From assembly GCF_030161095.1 (NCBI RefSeq), contig NZ_BSPP01000003.1, positions 1-51,610 on the forward strand: a stretch of DNA of 51,610 bases, given 5' to 3'. Source of the DNA: Cypionkella aquatica. GTDB taxonomy: Bacteria; Pseudomonadota; Alphaproteobacteria; Rhodobacterales; Rhodobacteraceae. Positions within the stretch are counted from its first letter, which is position 1. Each line of letters begins with the position of its first letter. Below are positions 14,936 through 25,053 of the stretch, piece by piece. The notes beneath the pieces were generated by a model that ran no database searches, was not told the DNA's origin, and saw only the letters and a list, made by a program, of their open reading frames with translations. Both the position numbers and the translations under genes were made by a program.

Positions 14936-17706
14936 GCGCTGCCCCCCCGATCAGAGGCGTCAGACGGCAGATCGGCGGGCAGTTCTGCGGCGGGCAAGCG
15001 CACCAGCAGCCGTGTGCCACGCCTGCGCACCGCCGGGCTTTCGGCACTGATCACGCCGCCCATCGAGGCCACCAAGCCCCGGCAGATCGACAGCCCCAGC
15101 CCCGTGCCGGGCTTGCGGCGATCTGCACCGCCCGCGCGGTAGAACTTTTCAAACACCCGCTCCAGATCGCTTGGTTTGATGCCGGGGCCTTCATCGGTCA
15201 CAGAGATCACCACGTCCTTGGCCTCATCACGCGCATGCAGGCTGATTTCACCCTCGCCGCCATACTTATGCGCATTGTCGAGCAGATTGTAGATCACCTG
15301 GATCAACAGATCCTGATCGCCGCGCACAAAGCGCAGACCGGGGGCGATGCTCAGCTTGACCTTGCGCCCGGCATGGGTCTTTTGCAGCCGCTCGACGGCG
15401 CTGCGGATCGCATCGGCGACATCGACCCAATCGCGCCGCATCTTGATCGCGCCGGATTCAATCCGCGACATATCCAGCAGGTTCGACACAAACCGGCTCA
15501 GGCGGGCCGCCTCTTGGTCGATCGCCAGCAGCAGTTCCTGCCGCTGCGCTTCGGGCAGATCACCCAGTTGGCGCAGACTGGACACTGCCCCGGTGATCGA
15601 GGCCAAGGGCGTGCGCAGATCGTGCGACAGGGACGACAGCAGCGCGTCGCGGATGTTTTCATTTTCTTGCAGGGCGGCGGCTTTCACGGCTTCGCCCACC
15701 AGCTGCACCCGGTCCAGCGCGATAGCGGCTTGTTCGGCAATCGCGTTCAGATGCGCGTCATCATCGGCGGGCATCGGCTTGCTGCGGTCGGGAGGCTCGT
15801 AGCCCAGCACGGCGACCACCCTGTTCTGGGTGATCAAGGGTTGAAAGCGAAAGCGCACATTCGGCAGCGTGCCGGTTTTCCAGCCTGCGGCCTCGCGCTT
15901 TTCCAACGCCCAGCGCGCAGCACTTTGCTCGGCGGGGTCGGTCAGATCATCGGGCGGCCATGCCGCCTGCGTTTGCAGGCCCTCGCCGCCATTCAGCAGC
16001 AAGATTGCCTTACCCCCCAAGATGTTATGCACCTGAGACACCGTGGCCCACAGCACCTCGTCTGCTGTCGAGGCCGCCGAAAGCTTGCGCGAAAACTCGA
16101 ACAAAGCCTGCATGCTGCGGCTGCGGCGCAGCGCTGCCAACGCCTGATCGCGCACCCGGCCCGTCAACGATCCGGTCAGCACGGCAATGCCCAGAAAGAT
16201 CAGCAGCGCGAAAAACTCATGCGGGCGTGCAATGGTCAGGGTGTGGACAGGCTCGATGAACAGAAAGTTATAGGCGACAAACGACAAAAACGCCGCGATC
16301 ACCGCCGATCTGGTGCCAAAGCTGACAGCGCAAAATAGCACCGCCACCAGAAACACCATCGACAGATTGGGCAGCAGCAAAATCTGGTTCAACCCTGACC
16401 CCGCCGCCGCAGCCGCCAAAGTCGCAACCGCCGCCGCTGCCGCATCGCGCAGCCAACCGGGGCGGCGCAGCGCCATTCCTAGTCCGGGCAGCCGCGCGAC
16501 CGGATGCGGCAAAGGCACCACCTGCACGCCGATATCTTGCGCCATGGCCACCAGCTGATCCGACAAGGCCGCGCCAAAAAGACGGCCAAACAGCTGCCGC
16601 GCCCGCCCTACCCGCGAGCGTCCGATCAGAATTTGCGTGACGTTTTCGCGCCGCGCCAAGGCCAGCAGATCGGCGGTAAAATCCGAACTGACCAACCGCA
16701 AAACCTCGGCCCCTAAAGTCTCGGCCAAGGTCAGGCTTTCGGTGATGCGGCGCTCGGCCTCGGGGTCAAGCGTATCGCGGTCAGGGCGGGCCAGATGCAC
16801 GGCAATCCAGCCTGCGTTCAGATTGGTGGCAAGACGGCTGGTCTTGCGCACCAAGGCCACAGCCCCCGCATCCGCGCCGATACAGACCAGCAGACGTTCC
16901 GACGTGCCCCAAGGCCCTTCGATGGCCTTTTGCCGCAAAAGCTGAGTCATCTGATCTTCGACCCGGTCGGCTGTCTGGCGCAAAGCCAACTCGCGCAGCG
17001 CCGTCAGATTGCCGGGGGTAAAGAAATTCTCAGTCGCGCGCTGCGCGGTTTGCGGCAGATAGACCTTGCCTGCTTTCAGGCGGGTGATCAGCTCGTCCGG
17101 GGTGATATCGACCAGAACCACCGCTTGGGCAGTGCGCAGAATGGTATCCGGCACGGTTTCGCGCACCGCGATGCCGGTGATATGCGAGACAATATCGGCA
17201 AGGCTTTCAAGATGTTGGATGTTCAGCGCTGTCCAGACGTCGATGCCTGCATCCAGCAGCTCTTTCACATCTTGCCAGCGCTTGGGGTGGCGGCTGTCCG
17301 GCGCGTTGGTATGGGCAAGCTCGTCCACCACCAGCAGGCGCGGACGGCGGGCCAATGCGGCGTCAATGTCAAATTCCGCAAGGGCGACGCCGCGATAGAT
17401 CAGCTGGCGGCGCGGCAAGGTTTCAAGCCCCGCCACCAAGGCTTCGGTTTCAGCGCGGCCATGGGTTTCGATCAGCCCGATCACCACCTCTTGGCCCTCG
17501 GCGCGCAGACGTTGGGCGGCCTGCAACATGGCAAAGGTCTTGCCAACGCCGGGGGCCGCACCGAGGAAGATTTTCAACGCACCCCGCGCTGCCCCGCCGC
17601 GACTTGTCGCCTCACGCCCTTCCTGATCGCTCAGCGCAAGCAAAGCGTCGGGGTCGGGGCGTTTGGGTCCGTTGCGTGCGGGGCCTGGGCGGGATGGGTC
17701 TGCCAT
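14932..17706 (-). CDS. kdpD: Sensor histidine kinase KdpD
   Basis: 924 aa, full length. The N-terminal KdpD domain has Walker A GAAPGVGKT (49-57) and IETHGRAET. A universal-stress-like domain follows (about 265-390), then four transmembrane helices (DUF4118, about 415-510), a GAF-like region, HisKA with the phospho-His in SLSHDLRTPL (about 700), and HATPase_c with DNAHKYGG, DEGPGI and GTGLGLSI. It senses K+ and ionic strength at the inner membrane and phosphorylates KdpE. Unlike E. coli, the gene sits in one run with kdpABC and starts 13 bp after kdpC. No truncation is seen. Confidence 0.97.
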   Translation of the reverse strand: MADPSRPGPARNGPKRPDPDALLALSDQEGREATSRGGAARGALKIFLGAAPGVGKTFAMLQAAQRLRAEGQEVVIGLIETHGRAETEALVAGLETLPRRQLIYRGVALAEFDIDAALARRPRLLVVDELAHTNAPDSRHPKRWQDVKELLDAGIDVWTALNIQHLESLADIVSHITGIAVRETVPDTILRTAQAVVLVDITPDELITRLKAGKVYLPQTAQRATENFFTPGNLTALRELALRQTADRVEDQMTQLLRQKAIEGPWGTSERLLVCIGADAGAVALVRKTSRLATNLNAGWIAVHLARPDRDTLDPEAERRITESLTLAETLGAEVLRLVSSDFTADLLALARRENVTQILIGRSRVGRARQLFGRLFGAALSDQLVAMAQDIGVQVVPLPHPVARLPGLGMALRRPGWLRDAAAAAVATLAAAAAGSGLNQILLLPNLSMVFLVAVLFCAVSFGTRSAVIAAFLSFVAYNFLFIEPVHTLTIARPHEFFALLIFLGIAVLTGSLTGRVRDQALAALRRSRSMQALFEFSRKLSAASTADEVLWATVSQVHNILGGKAILLLNGGEGLQTQAAWPPDDLTDPAEQSAARWALEKREAAGWKTGTLPNVRFRFQPLITQNRVVAVLGYEPPDRSKPMPADDDAHLNAIAEQAAIALDRVQLVGEAVKAAALQENENIRDALLSSLSHDLRTPLASITGAVSSLRQLGDLPEAQRQELLLAIDQEAARLSRFVSNLLDMSRIESGAIKMRRDWVDVADAIRSAVERLQKTHAGRKVKLSIAPGLRFVRGDQDLLIQVIYNLLDNAHKYGGEGEISLHARDEAKDVVISVTDEGPGIKPSDLERVFEKFYRAGGADRRKPGTGLGLSICRGLVASMGGVISAESPAVRRRGTRLLVRLPAAELPADLPSDASDRGGSA

Positions 17707-17719
17707 GGGGCGATAGTGT

Positions 17720-18265
17720 TCAGTTTACAGCAATTTTGTCGAGCGCAAGGTTCAGGCGCAGCACGTTGACGCGCGGCTCACCGATCAGGCCGAACATCGG
17801 CTGCTCGGTGTGATCGGCCACCAGTTTGGCAAGCTGATCCGGCGTCACCTTCCGCGCCGCCGCCACCCGCGCGATTTGCTCTGCGGCATTGGCAGGCGAG
17901 ATATGAGGATCAAGCCCCGAGGCCGAGGTCGTCACCGCATCGGCAGGCACCGCGACCCGCCCCGCCACATCGCCGGCGACACGGTCAAGCAGCTGTTGCG
18001 ACAGCGGGCCAAGGTTAGATCCAGACGAACCCGCCGCGTTGTAATCGACAGCCGAAGGGCGGGAATGGAAATAGCCGGGGCTGGCAAAGCTTTGTCCGAT
18101 CAGATCAGATCCGATCACCTTGCCATCAAGGGCAATCTGGCTGCCGTTGGCCTGATCGGGAAAAGCCGCTTGCGCGACGCCAGTGATCGCCAACGGATAG
18201 GCAACCCCCAACAGCAGCGTGAAGGCGGCCAGCAAAACGACGGCGGGGCGAAGATGGGTCAACAT
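17720..18265 (-). CDS. kdpC: K+-transporting ATPase subunit KdpC
   Basis: 181 aa. One N-terminal transmembrane helix (about 8-28, PAVVLLAAFTLLLGVAYPLA) is followed by a periplasmic domain with the family motifs SFASPGYFHSRPSA, SSGSNLGP, TTSASGLDPHISPA and VNVLRLNLAL. KdpC stabilises the KdpA-KdpB interaction and assists nucleotide binding. It is 11 bp after kdpB and 13 bp before kdpD, within the operon. Confidence 0.96.
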   Translation of the reverse strand: MLTHLRPAVVLLAAFTLLLGVAYPLAITGVAQAAFPDQANGSQIALDGKVIGSDLIGQSFASPGYFHSRPSAVDYNAAGSSGSNLGPLSQQLLDRVAGDVAGRVAVPADAVTTSASGLDPHISPANAAEQIARVAAARKVTPDQLAKLVADHTEQPMFGLIGEPRVNVLRLNLALDKIAVN

Positions 18266-18276
18266 GGTCGGGCTCC

Positions 18277-20337
18277 TTAAGCCAGATGCAGGGCGTTGAT
18301 CAGAAGGTCGATGATCTTGATGCCAACAAACGGCATCAACAGACCGCCAAGCCCATAAATCAACAGGTTACGGCGCAACAGGGCGGCAGCTCCGCTGGCT
18401 TTGTAGGACACGCCCTTCAAAGCCAGAGGGATCAGCGCCACGATAATCAGCGCATTGAAAATCACCGCCGACAGGATCGCCGATTGTGGAGAGCCAAGGT
18501 GCATGATGTTCAGCGCTGACAGCTCGGGGTAAGTGGCGATGAACAGAGCGGGCAGGATGGCGAAGTATTTCGCCACATCATTGGCGATGGAAAACGTGGT
18601 CAGCGAGCCGCGCGTCATCAGCAGTTGCTTGCCGATTTCCACAATCTCGATCAGTTTGGTGGGGCTGCTGTCCAGATCGACCATGTTGCCAGCCTCGCGC
18701 GCGGCTTGGGTGCCGGTTTGCATCGCCACACCCACATCGGCCTGCGCCAAAGCGGGGGCGTCATTGGTGCCATCGCCGCACATCGCAATCAGCCGCCCGC
18801 CTTGCTGTTCGCGGCGGATATAGGCCAGCTTGTCTTCGGGCGTGGCTTCGGCCAGAAAATCATCGACGCCCGCTTCGGAAGCGATCGTGGCGGCAGTCAC
18901 CTTGTTATCGCCCGTCACCATCACCGTCTTGATGCCCATGGCGCGCAGGGCGGCAAAGCGCTCTTTGATATTGGGCTTGATCACGTCTTTCAGGTGGATC
19001 ACCCCCAACAGCGCACCGTTTTCCGCCACGCCAAGCGGCGTGCCACCTGAACGTGCGATGCGATCCACGGCGGCGCGGAACTCTGCCGGGGCGCGGTCCA
19101 TGGTCAGGCCCGCATAGTGCAGAACCGAATCCACAGCGCCTTTGCGGATTTGGCGAGCGCCCAGATCAATGCCCGACATCCGTGTTTGCGCGGTGAAGCT
19201 GATGATCACCGGCGTCTGCGCGCCGAAATCCGGGTCCGACAGGCCGTGCTCACTTTTCGCCAATGCCACAATGGAGCGACCCTCGGGCGTGTCATCCGAT
19301 TGGCTGGCCAGCAGCACAGCGGCGGCAAGATCAGTCTCGGTGATGCCGGGAAGCGCTACAAAATCCGCAGCCATCCGGTTGCCAAAGGTGATGGTGCCGG
19401 TCTTGTCCAGCAGCAACGTATCCACATCCCCCGCCGCTTCGACCGCGCGGCCCGAGGTGGCGATGACGTTAAAGCGGATCAAGCGATCCATACCCGCGAT
19501 GCCGATGGCAGACAGCAAGCCGCCGATGGTGGTCGGGATCAGGGTGACAAGCAGCGCCACCAGCACCACCACCGACACCGCCGTGCCGGAATAGCCCGCC
19601 AACCCCCACAGCGTGACGGTGGCGATCAGAAAGATCAGCGTCATCCCCGACAACAGCACCGACAGCGCCAATTCATTCGGGGTCTTTTGCCGCTCGGCGC
19701 CTTCCACCAGCGCGATCATGCGGTCGATGAAGGTGGAGCCGGGGGCGGCGGTGATGCGGACCTTGATGAAATCCGACAACACCGTGGTGCCACCGGTGAC
19801 GGCAGAGCGGTCGCCACCTGCCTCGCGGATCACCGGGGCGGATTCGCCGGTAATCGCGGCCTCGTTGATGGCGGCGACGCCTGCGATGATCTCGCCGTCC
19901 AGCGGGATCACATCGCCCGTCTCCACCAGCACCACATCGCCAAGCCCAAGTTGCAGGGCGCTGACATGCTCATACAGGTTATCGTTGGCATCGGGATGCA
20001 GCAGCAGCTTTGCCTGCACATCACTGCGGCTTTGGCGCAGGCTGGCGGCTTGCGCCTTGCCGCGCCCCTCTGCCACGGCTTCGGCAAAGGTGGCGAACAG
20101 CACGGTGAACCACAGCCAAGCCGCGATCTGGCCTGAAAACAGCGGCGTGCCGATGCCCAGGATCAGCTCGCGCAGCCACAAAACGGTGACAAGCGCGGCC
20201 ACGACTTCGGTTACAAAGATCACCGGGTTGCGCGCCAGTTTGCGCGGATCAAGTTTCAGCACGGCATCGCGGGCGGCGGTCAGAATGATCGCACGATCAA
20301 ACAGCGCCGGAGCGGTTGGGGAATTGGACATTTTCAT
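18277..20337 (-). CDS. kdpB: K+-transporting ATPase catalytic subunit KdpB
   Basis: 686 aa P-type ATPase (P1A). The actuator motif is TGESAPV, the phosphorylation motif [10 protein letters not shown] (about residue 310), and the hinge is [19 protein letters not shown]. Seven predicted transmembrane helices, with the Asp/Lys-containing segment [13 protein letters not shown] of KdpB. It hydrolyses ATP to drive K+ entry through KdpA. ATG at 20337 (MKMSN); ATG at 20331 is an alternative. Three bases separate it from kdpA. Confidence 0.97.
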   Translation of the reverse strand: MKMSNSPTAPALFDRAIILTAARDAVLKLDPRKLARNPVIFVTEVVAALVTVLWLRELILGIGTPLFSGQIAAWLWFTVLFATFAEAVAEGRGKAQAASLRQSRSDVQAKLLLHPDANDNLYEHVSALQLGLGDVVLVETGDVIPLDGEIIAGVAAINEAAITGESAPVIREAGGDRSAVTGGTTVLSDFIKVRITAAPGSTFIDRMIALVEGAERQKTPNELALSVLLSGMTLIFLIATVTLWGLAGYSGTAVSVVVLVALLVTLIPTTIGGLLSAIGIAGMDRLIRFNVIATSGRAVEAAGDVDTLLLDKTGTITFGNRMAADFVALPGITETDLAAAVLLASQSDDTPEGRSIVALAKSEHGLSDPDFGAQTPVIISFTAQTRMSGIDLGARQIRKGAVDSVLHYAGLTMDRAPAEFRAAVDRIARSGGTPLGVAENGALLGVIHLKDVIKPNIKERFAALRAMGIKTVMVTGDNKVTAATIASEAGVDDFLAEATPEDKLAYIRREQQGGRLIAMCGDGTNDAPALAQADVGVAMQTGTQAAREAGNMVDLDSSPTKLIEIVEIGKQLLMTRGSLTTFSIANDVAKYFAILPALFIATYPELSALNIMHLGSPQSAILSAVIFNALIIVALIPLALKGVSYKASGAAALLRRNLLIYGLGGLLMPFVGIKIIDLLINALHLA

Positions 20338-20340
20338 CTC

Positions 20341-22050
20341 CTAGAACGTCTTGCCGGCCAGCATCAGCACATGCTCGACCACCGGACCCAGCGCCAAAGC
20401 CGGGAAGAATTGCAGCCCACCAAGGATAAGGATCACCCCTACCAGCAGACCGATGAACAGCCCGCCATCGGTCGGGAACGTGCCAACCGAGGCTGCAGCC
20501 CGCGGCTTGGCCGCCAGCGATCCTGCCATTGCCAGCACCGGGATCACATAGGCAAAGCGGCCCAAGCCCATCGCAATGCCCAAGGTGGTGTTGAACCAAG
20601 GCGTATTGGCCGACAGCCCGGCAAAGGCCGAACCATTGTTCCCCGCAGCCGAGGAATAGGCATAGAGCAGCTCGCTCAGCCCATGCGGGCCTGCATTGGC
20701 AAGGCTGGACAAAGCGGCAGGCAGCATCGCCGAGACAGCGGTAAAGCCAAGGATCACCATCGGCAGGATCAGCACCGCCAGCACCGCCAGCTTGATCTCG
20801 CGCGCCTCGATCTTCTTGCCCAGAAACTCGGGCGTGCGGCCAACCATCAGGCCTGCGACAAACACCGCCAGCACCGCAAACACCACCATGCCATAAAGGC
20901 CCGACCCAACACCGCCCGGCAGCACCTCGCCCAGCTGGATCAGGAGCAGCGGCACAAGGCCACCCAAGGGCGTCAAAGAGCCGTGCATGGCATTGACCGC
21001 ACCGCAAGAAAGCCCGGTCGTCACCGCCACGAACAACGCCGACATGGATTGACCAAAGCGGATCTCTTTGCCCTCGAAATTGCCCATTGCCGGATCAACG
21101 CCCAGCGCCGCCATCAGCGGATTACCCGAGGTTTCGGCCCAATAGACAACGCCCACGCCCGCAATCAGCAGGAACGCCATCGCCGACAGGATCGCCCAGC
21201 CTTGGCGTTCTGACCCTACCATGCGGCCAAAGGTGATCGGCAGCGCGGCAGAGACCACCAGCATCGCCCAGATCGCCAGCATGTTCGACAGTGCCGAAGG
21301 ATTCTCAAACGGATGCGCCGAATTGGCGTTGAAAAAGCCGCCGCCATTGGTGCCAAGTTGCTTGATCGCCTCTTGGCTGGCGATTGGGCCCATAGAGATG
21401 GTTTGCTGCGCACCCTCTAACGTGGTCGCATCAAAGCCCGCCGCCAAGGTCTGCGGCACGCCCAGCCAGATCAGCAGCAGCGCCACCACCACCGACAAAG
21501 GCAGCAGCACATACAGCGTCGCGCGGGTCATATCGACCCAGAAATTCCCCAAACCCTGCGCGCCCGACCGTGCAAACGCCCGCGTCACCGCCATCGCTAT
21601 CGCAATGCCAGTGGCCGCCGACAGGAAGTTATGCACCGCAAGCCCGGCCATCTGGCTGAAATGGCTCATCGTGGTCTCACCACCATAAGCCTGCCAGTTG
21701 GTGTTGGTCAGAAAGCTGATCGCGGTGTTGAAGGCAAGATCAGGCGGCAAGCCGGCAAAACCTTGCGGGTTCAGCGGCAGATAAGCTTGCAGGCGCAAAA
21801 TCGCATACAGCGAGGCAAAGCCCGCCGCGCTGAACATCAGCATCGCCACCGCATAGCTGTGCCAGCCTTGCTCGCGCGCGGGGTCCACCCCGGCCAAGCG
21901 ATAAAATCCGGTTTCAACCGGGCGCAAAACCGGGTGCAGCCACGTGCGCCCCCCGGTGAAAACCTGTGCCATATAGCGCCCAAGCGGCACCAGGCTTGCC
22001 AGCACCAATGCCAGCACGACCGCGATTTGCAGCCATCCGATAAGTGTCAT
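20341..22050 (-). CDS. kdpA: K+-transporting ATPase subunit KdpA
   Basis: 569 aa from ATG 22050 (MTLIGWLQI), preceded by GGAGAT; the open frame extends further but the family begins here. Ten transmembrane segments, with the four pseudo-repeated pore loops of the superfamily of K+ transporters (for example [10 protein letters not shown] and [18 protein letters not shown]). It binds K+ from the periplasm and supplies the translocation path. It sits between kdpF and kdpB. Confidence 0.97.
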   Translation of the reverse strand: MTLIGWLQIAVVLALVLASLVPLGRYMAQVFTGGRTWLHPVLRPVETGFYRLAGVDPAREQGWHSYAVAMLMFSAAGFASLYAILRLQAYLPLNPQGFAGLPPDLAFNTAISFLTNTNWQAYGGETTMSHFSQMAGLAVHNFLSAATGIAIAMAVTRAFARSGAQGLGNFWVDMTRATLYVLLPLSVVVALLLIWLGVPQTLAAGFDATTLEGAQQTISMGPIASQEAIKQLGTNGGGFFNANSAHPFENPSALSNMLAIWAMLVVSAALPITFGRMVGSERQGWAILSAMAFLLIAGVGVVYWAETSGNPLMAALGVDPAMGNFEGKEIRFGQSMSALFVAVTTGLSCGAVNAMHGSLTPLGGLVPLLLIQLGEVLPGGVGSGLYGMVVFAVLAVFVAGLMVGRTPEFLGKKIEAREIKLAVLAVLILPMVILGFTAVSAMLPAALSSLANAGPHGLSELLYAYSSAAGNNGSAFAGLSANTPWFNTTLGIAMGLGRFAYVIPVLAMAGSLAAKPRAAASVGTFPTDGGLFIGLLVGVILILGGLQFFPALALGPVVEHVLMLAGKTF

Positions 22051-22084
22051 GGAAATCTCCAAGGCCCAAGCCCCGAACCTGCGT

Positions 22085-22171
22085 TCAGAACTTTTCGGGC
22101 GCGATGAGGGTGAAGATAAGGTAGATGCCAAGGGCTATGGCGACGATCAGGCCCAGAATGGGTTCAAACAT
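22085..22171 (-). CDS. kdpF: K+-transporting ATPase small subunit KdpF
   Basis: 28 aa, too short for most ORF callers. ATG at 22171 follows GAGGG, and TGA lies 34 bp before kdpA. The product [20 protein letters not shown]... is one transmembrane helix ending in APEKF; the closing P-E-(K/R)-F is the KdpF hallmark. KdpF is a lipid-like stabiliser of the KdpABC complex. The order kdpF-kdpA matches other genomes. Confidence 0.88.
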   Translation of the reverse strand: MFEPILGLIVAIALGIYLIFTLIAPEKF

Positions 22172-22178
22172 CGTGCCC

Positions 22179-22262
22179 TCACGCCCGCTTAAGCAGGTTG
22201 GCGTAAAGCGCCATCAGCCCGATCAGGCCAAGGCCAAGTCCGCCATAAATCAAATCTGCCAT
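22179..22262 (-). CDS. 27-aa single-helix membrane micro-protein upstream of kdpF
   Basis: ATG at 22262 is preceded by AGGAG at 7-nt spacing; TGA is 7 bp before kdpF. The product MADLIYGGLGLGLIGLMALY... is one Gly/Leu-rich transmembrane helix followed by the short basic end NLLKRA. It is distinct from KdpF, which is the next ORF. I recall small hydrophobic ORFs in front of kdpF in other genomes, but no function is known to me. Being the first cistron of the kdp run, it could be a further KdpFABC accessory subunit or a leader peptide. Support is RBS, position and a clean membrane helix. Confidence 0.6.
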   Translation of the reverse strand: MADLIYGGLGLGLIGLMALYANLLKRA

Positions 22263-22645
22263 GTGATGCTCCTGTTTGTGCAAGTTTGTGCATGGCGGCA
22301 ATTTGCAGCAGAACGGCGTTAAGGCTCCATTCCGAAGATGGCGGTGCGATGTAAGGAAGTTGTGGGGGTTTTGGGCCCTGACTTACCGCCTAGGGGCGTG
22401 CCGCATCCGCAGTCGTTTGCCGCAATATCAGGCCAATTCGCAAAGCCCGCGCCGTACAGCCGCCAGCGGGGCGCTTTCTTGCAGCCCATATCCGCCTTCC
22501 CATACGTTACCACTTGGTTTTATGCGAAAAATCCGGGAAACTCGCGGATAGGAGGAGTGGTTTGATCATTGGTGGAAAATGTTTCCCACCAGTCTTGAGC
22601 CAACAACGAAAAGCGCCATCAGAGCGCCAAAAAGGGGGGTTACCG
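22263..22645. other. Divergent kdp / TRAP promoter region
   Basis: A 383-bp region without a supported gene, containing the promoters of the kdp run (minus) and the TRAP genes (plus). The only clear structure is the dyad at 22570-22591. The strong RBS AAAAAGGGGGG precedes the TRAP small permease. I could not place a KdpE box with confidence. Confidence 0.5.
22570..22591. promoter_or_regulatory. 22-bp dyad, candidate operator for TRAP genes
   Basis: TGGTGGAAAA-TG-TTTCCCACCA: 10-nt arms with one mismatch around a 2-bp centre, 55 bp upstream of the TRAP small permease start. The 10-2-10 geometry suits a dimeric repressor or activator. No cognate regulator gene is adjacent. Confidence 0.5.
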
Positions 22646-23230
22646 ATGAAAAACCTGCTCGCGGTTTCCGCGGGGATCGACCGCATCAATGAAATCATCG
22701 GAAAGGCCGTGTCTTGGCTGATCCTGGTGGCGGTCATCGTCAGCGCAGTCAACGCGGTTGTGCGCAAAGTCTTTAGCGTCTCATCCAATTCATGGCTGGA
22801 ACTGCAATGGTATCTGTTCGGCGCGGCCTTTCTGCTGGCCGCCGCCTATACGCTGAAACAGAACGAGCATATCCGCATCGACATTGTCTACGGCGCCTTT
22901 CCGCGCCGGGTGCAGCATTGGATCGACCTGTTCGGCCATGTGGTGTTCCTGATGCCGTTTGCCTTGCTGATGATCTATTACCTTGTGCCCTATGTCTCGC
23001 GCTCGTTCCTGTCGGGCGAGGTTTCGACCAATTCCGGCGGCTTGACGATCTGGCCCGCCAAGGCGCTGCTGCTGGCGGGGTTCTTCCTGTTGGCGCTGCA
23101 GGGTGTGTCGGAAATCATCAAGAAAATCGCGGTGATGCGCGGGGTGATCCCCGATCCCACCCCGTTCATCTCGGCGCATGAGGCCGCCGAGCTGGAAGGC
23201 AAGGCTCTGGTCGAGGAGATCAGCAAATGA
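22646..23230 (+). CDS. dctQ: TRAP transporter small permease (DctQ family, TakP-associated)
   Basis: 194 aa from ATG 22646 (MKNLLAVSAGIDRINEIIGK) with a strong G-rich RBS. Four predicted transmembrane helices in the DctQ pattern, including NSWLELQWYLFGAAFLLAAAYTL with the E-x-Q-W motif and NEHIRIDIVY. It couples to the large permease for Na+-driven uptake. Its TGA overlaps the large permease ATG (ATGA). Together with the converging TakP-like receptor it should import 2-oxo acids such as pyruvate. Confidence 0.92.
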   Translation: MKNLLAVSAGIDRINEIIGKAVSWLILVAVIVSAVNAVVRKVFSVSSNSWLELQWYLFGAAFLLAAAYTLKQNEHIRIDIVYGAFPRRVQHWIDLFGHVVFLMPFALLMIYYLVPYVSRSFLSGEVSTNSGGLTIWPAKALLLAGFFLLALQGVSEIIKKIAVMRGVIPDPTPFISAHEAAELEGKALVEEISK

Positions 23231-25041
23231 TGGAATTTATCGCGCTGAACATGGCACCGATCATGTTCGCAAGCCTCGTGATCTTTCTGCTGCTGGGCTA
23301 TCCCGTGGCCTTTGCGCTGGCGGCGAACGGGTTGTTTTTCTTCTTCATCGGGGTCGAGCTTGCGCCGTTGTCAGATGGCGCAATCAACCTCAGCTGGCCG
23401 CTTTTGAACACCCTGCCCAATCGGTTCTGGGGGGTGCTGTCGAATGAGACCTTACTCGCTATACCGTTCTTTACCTTTATGGGCATCGTGCTGGAACGCA
23501 GCGGTATGGCCGAGGATCTGCTGGACACCATCGGCCAGTTGTTCGGCCCGATCCGCGGCGGTCTGGCCTATGCGGTGATCATCGTTGGCGCTTTGCTGGC
23601 AGCGACCACCGGGGTTGTCGCGGCATCGGTGATTGCGATGGGGCTGATTTCGCTGCCGATCATGCTGCGCTATGGCTATGACAGACGGGTGGCGTCGGGG
23701 GTGATCGCGGCCTCTGGCACTTTGGCGCAGATCATTCCGCCCAGCCTTGTGCTGATCGTGCTGGCTGATCAATTGGGCCGATCGGTTGGCGATATGTATG
23801 CAGCGGCGCTGTTTCCCGGCATGATCCTGACCGGGTTTTACATGGCCTATGTGCTGGTGATGTCATTCATCAAGCCCGACTCGATGCCCGCCCTGCCGCT
23901 AGAGGCCCGCACCTTGGGCCATGGCGTGACATCGTTGTTCGTGGCCTTGCTGGCAGCGGTGGCGATTTCCTATGGCGCGCACCGCTATTTTGACCAAGAC
24001 GGCAGCAGCAATGCGACGATCATGGGCGCTGTGGTGGGGATTCTGGCAATCTATCTGGCCGCAGTCGCAGACAAAACGCTGAAAACCGGCGTGATGTCAC
24101 GGCTGGCGCAACAGGTGATCATCGTGCTGATCCCGCCCTTGGCGCTGATCTTTCTAGTGCTGGGCACGATCTTCCTTGGCATCGCCACCCCGACCGAGGG
24201 CGGCGCTATGGGTGCGGTTGGTGCCTTGTTGCTGGCAGCGGCCAAAGGGCGGCTGACGATGTCGGTGGTGACGCAGGCTTTGGCCTCGACCACGCGGCTG
24301 TCGGCGTTCGTGATGTTCATTCTGATCGGCGCGCGGGTGTTTTCGCTGACCTTTTACGGCGTGAACGGCCATTTGTGGGTAGAGCATCTGCTGACCTCCC
24401 TGCCCGGAGGCCAGACCGGCTTTCTGATCGTGATCTCTATTCTGGTGTTTCTGCTGGCGTTTTTCCTCGATTTCTTCGAGCTTGCCTTCATCATCGTGCC
24501 ATTGCTCGTGGCCCCAGCGCAGGCTTTGGGGATTGATCTGGTCTGGCTGGGGATCATTCTGGGGGTCAACATGCAGACCTCGTTCATGCACCCGCCTTTT
24601 GGCTTTGCGCTGTTCTACCTGCGCTCGGTCGCTCCGCGTCTTCCCTATCTGGACAAGGTGACAGGCAAGAAAACAGCGCCCGTTACCACGGGGCAGATTT
24701 ACTGGGGGGCGGTGCCGTTTGTGGTCATTCAGGTGGTGATGGTGGGCGTGGTGATCGGCTTCCCGCAACTGGTGATGCATTACAAGGCAGCCCCGGTTGA
24801 TACCAACAATGTCACGATCACCTTGCCGCAAATGCCCAAACTGGGCGCCGGTGGTTTGGGTGGCGGCGGCTTGGGGCAACCAAAGATCGGTGCTCCGGCT
24901 TTGGGCGCACCTGCTTTGGGCGCACCTGCCGTTGGTGCTCCGGCTGTTGGTGCTCCAGCTGTTGGCGCACCTGCCTTGGGGGCACCTGCTTTGGGCGCAC
25001 CGGCCATCGGGCAGCCTGATCCGGCCCAGCCCGCGCCCTGA
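23227..25041 (+). CDS. dctM: TRAP transporter large permease (DctM family) with GAPA-repeat tail
   Basis: 604 aa, well above the ~430 aa of standard DctM. It has the DctM membrane core (N-terminal GYPVAFALAANGLFF, TFMGIVLERSGMAEDLL, ATTGVVAASVIAMG, ATPTEGGAMGAVGALL). There are extra helices in the middle (about 235-300), as in longer TRAP permeases. The tail after about residue 530 is unusual: Gly/Pro-rich and cytoplasmic or periplasmic, with eight GAPA(L/V/I) pentads (residues 555-594). It is the ion-coupled translocation subunit. A perfect terminator follows 12 bp downstream. Confidence 0.92.
   Translation: MMEFIALNMAPIMFASLVIFLLLGYPVAFALAANGLFFFFIGVELAPLSDGAINLSWPLLNTLPNRFWGVLSNETLLAIPFFTFMGIVLERSGMAEDLLDTIGQLFGPIRGGLAYAVIIVGALLAATTGVVAASVIAMGLISLPIMLRYGYDRRVASGVIAASGTLAQIIPPSLVLIVLADQLGRSVGDMYAAALFPGMILTGFYMAYVLVMSFIKPDSMPALPLEARTLGHGVTSLFVALLAAVAISYGAHRYFDQDGSSNATIMGAVVGILAIYLAAVADKTLKTGVMSRLAQQVIIVLIPPLALIFLVLGTIFLGIATPTEGGAMGAVGALLLAAAKGRLTMSVVTQALASTTRLSAFVMFILIGARVFSLTFYGVNGHLWVEHLLTSLPGGQTGFLIVISILVFLLAFFLDFFELAFIIVPLLVAPAQALGIDLVWLGIILGVNMQTSFMHPPFGFALFYLRSVAPRLPYLDKVTGKKTAPVTTGQIYWGAVPFVVIQVVMVGVVIGFPQLVMHYKAAPVDTNNVTITLPQMPKLGAGGLGGGGLGQPKIGAPALGAPALGAPAVGAPAVGAPAVGAPALGAPALGAPAIGQPDPAQPAP
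24889..25008 (+). repeat. Eight 15-bp in-frame repeats (GAPAx pentads) in dctM
   Basis: Eight consecutive 15-nt units encode GAPAL, GAPAL, GAPAV, GAPAV, GAPAV, GAPAL, GAPAL, GAPAI. Codons vary at third positions between units, so the array is not a very recent expansion, but unit number could still change by slippage. Confidence 0.9.
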
Positions 25042-25053
25042 CTGCGGGACTGA

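Noticed and set aside
24889-25008. CRISPR-like array
   Set aside because: Contiguous 15-bp in-frame units with no spacers; it is a coding minisatellite.
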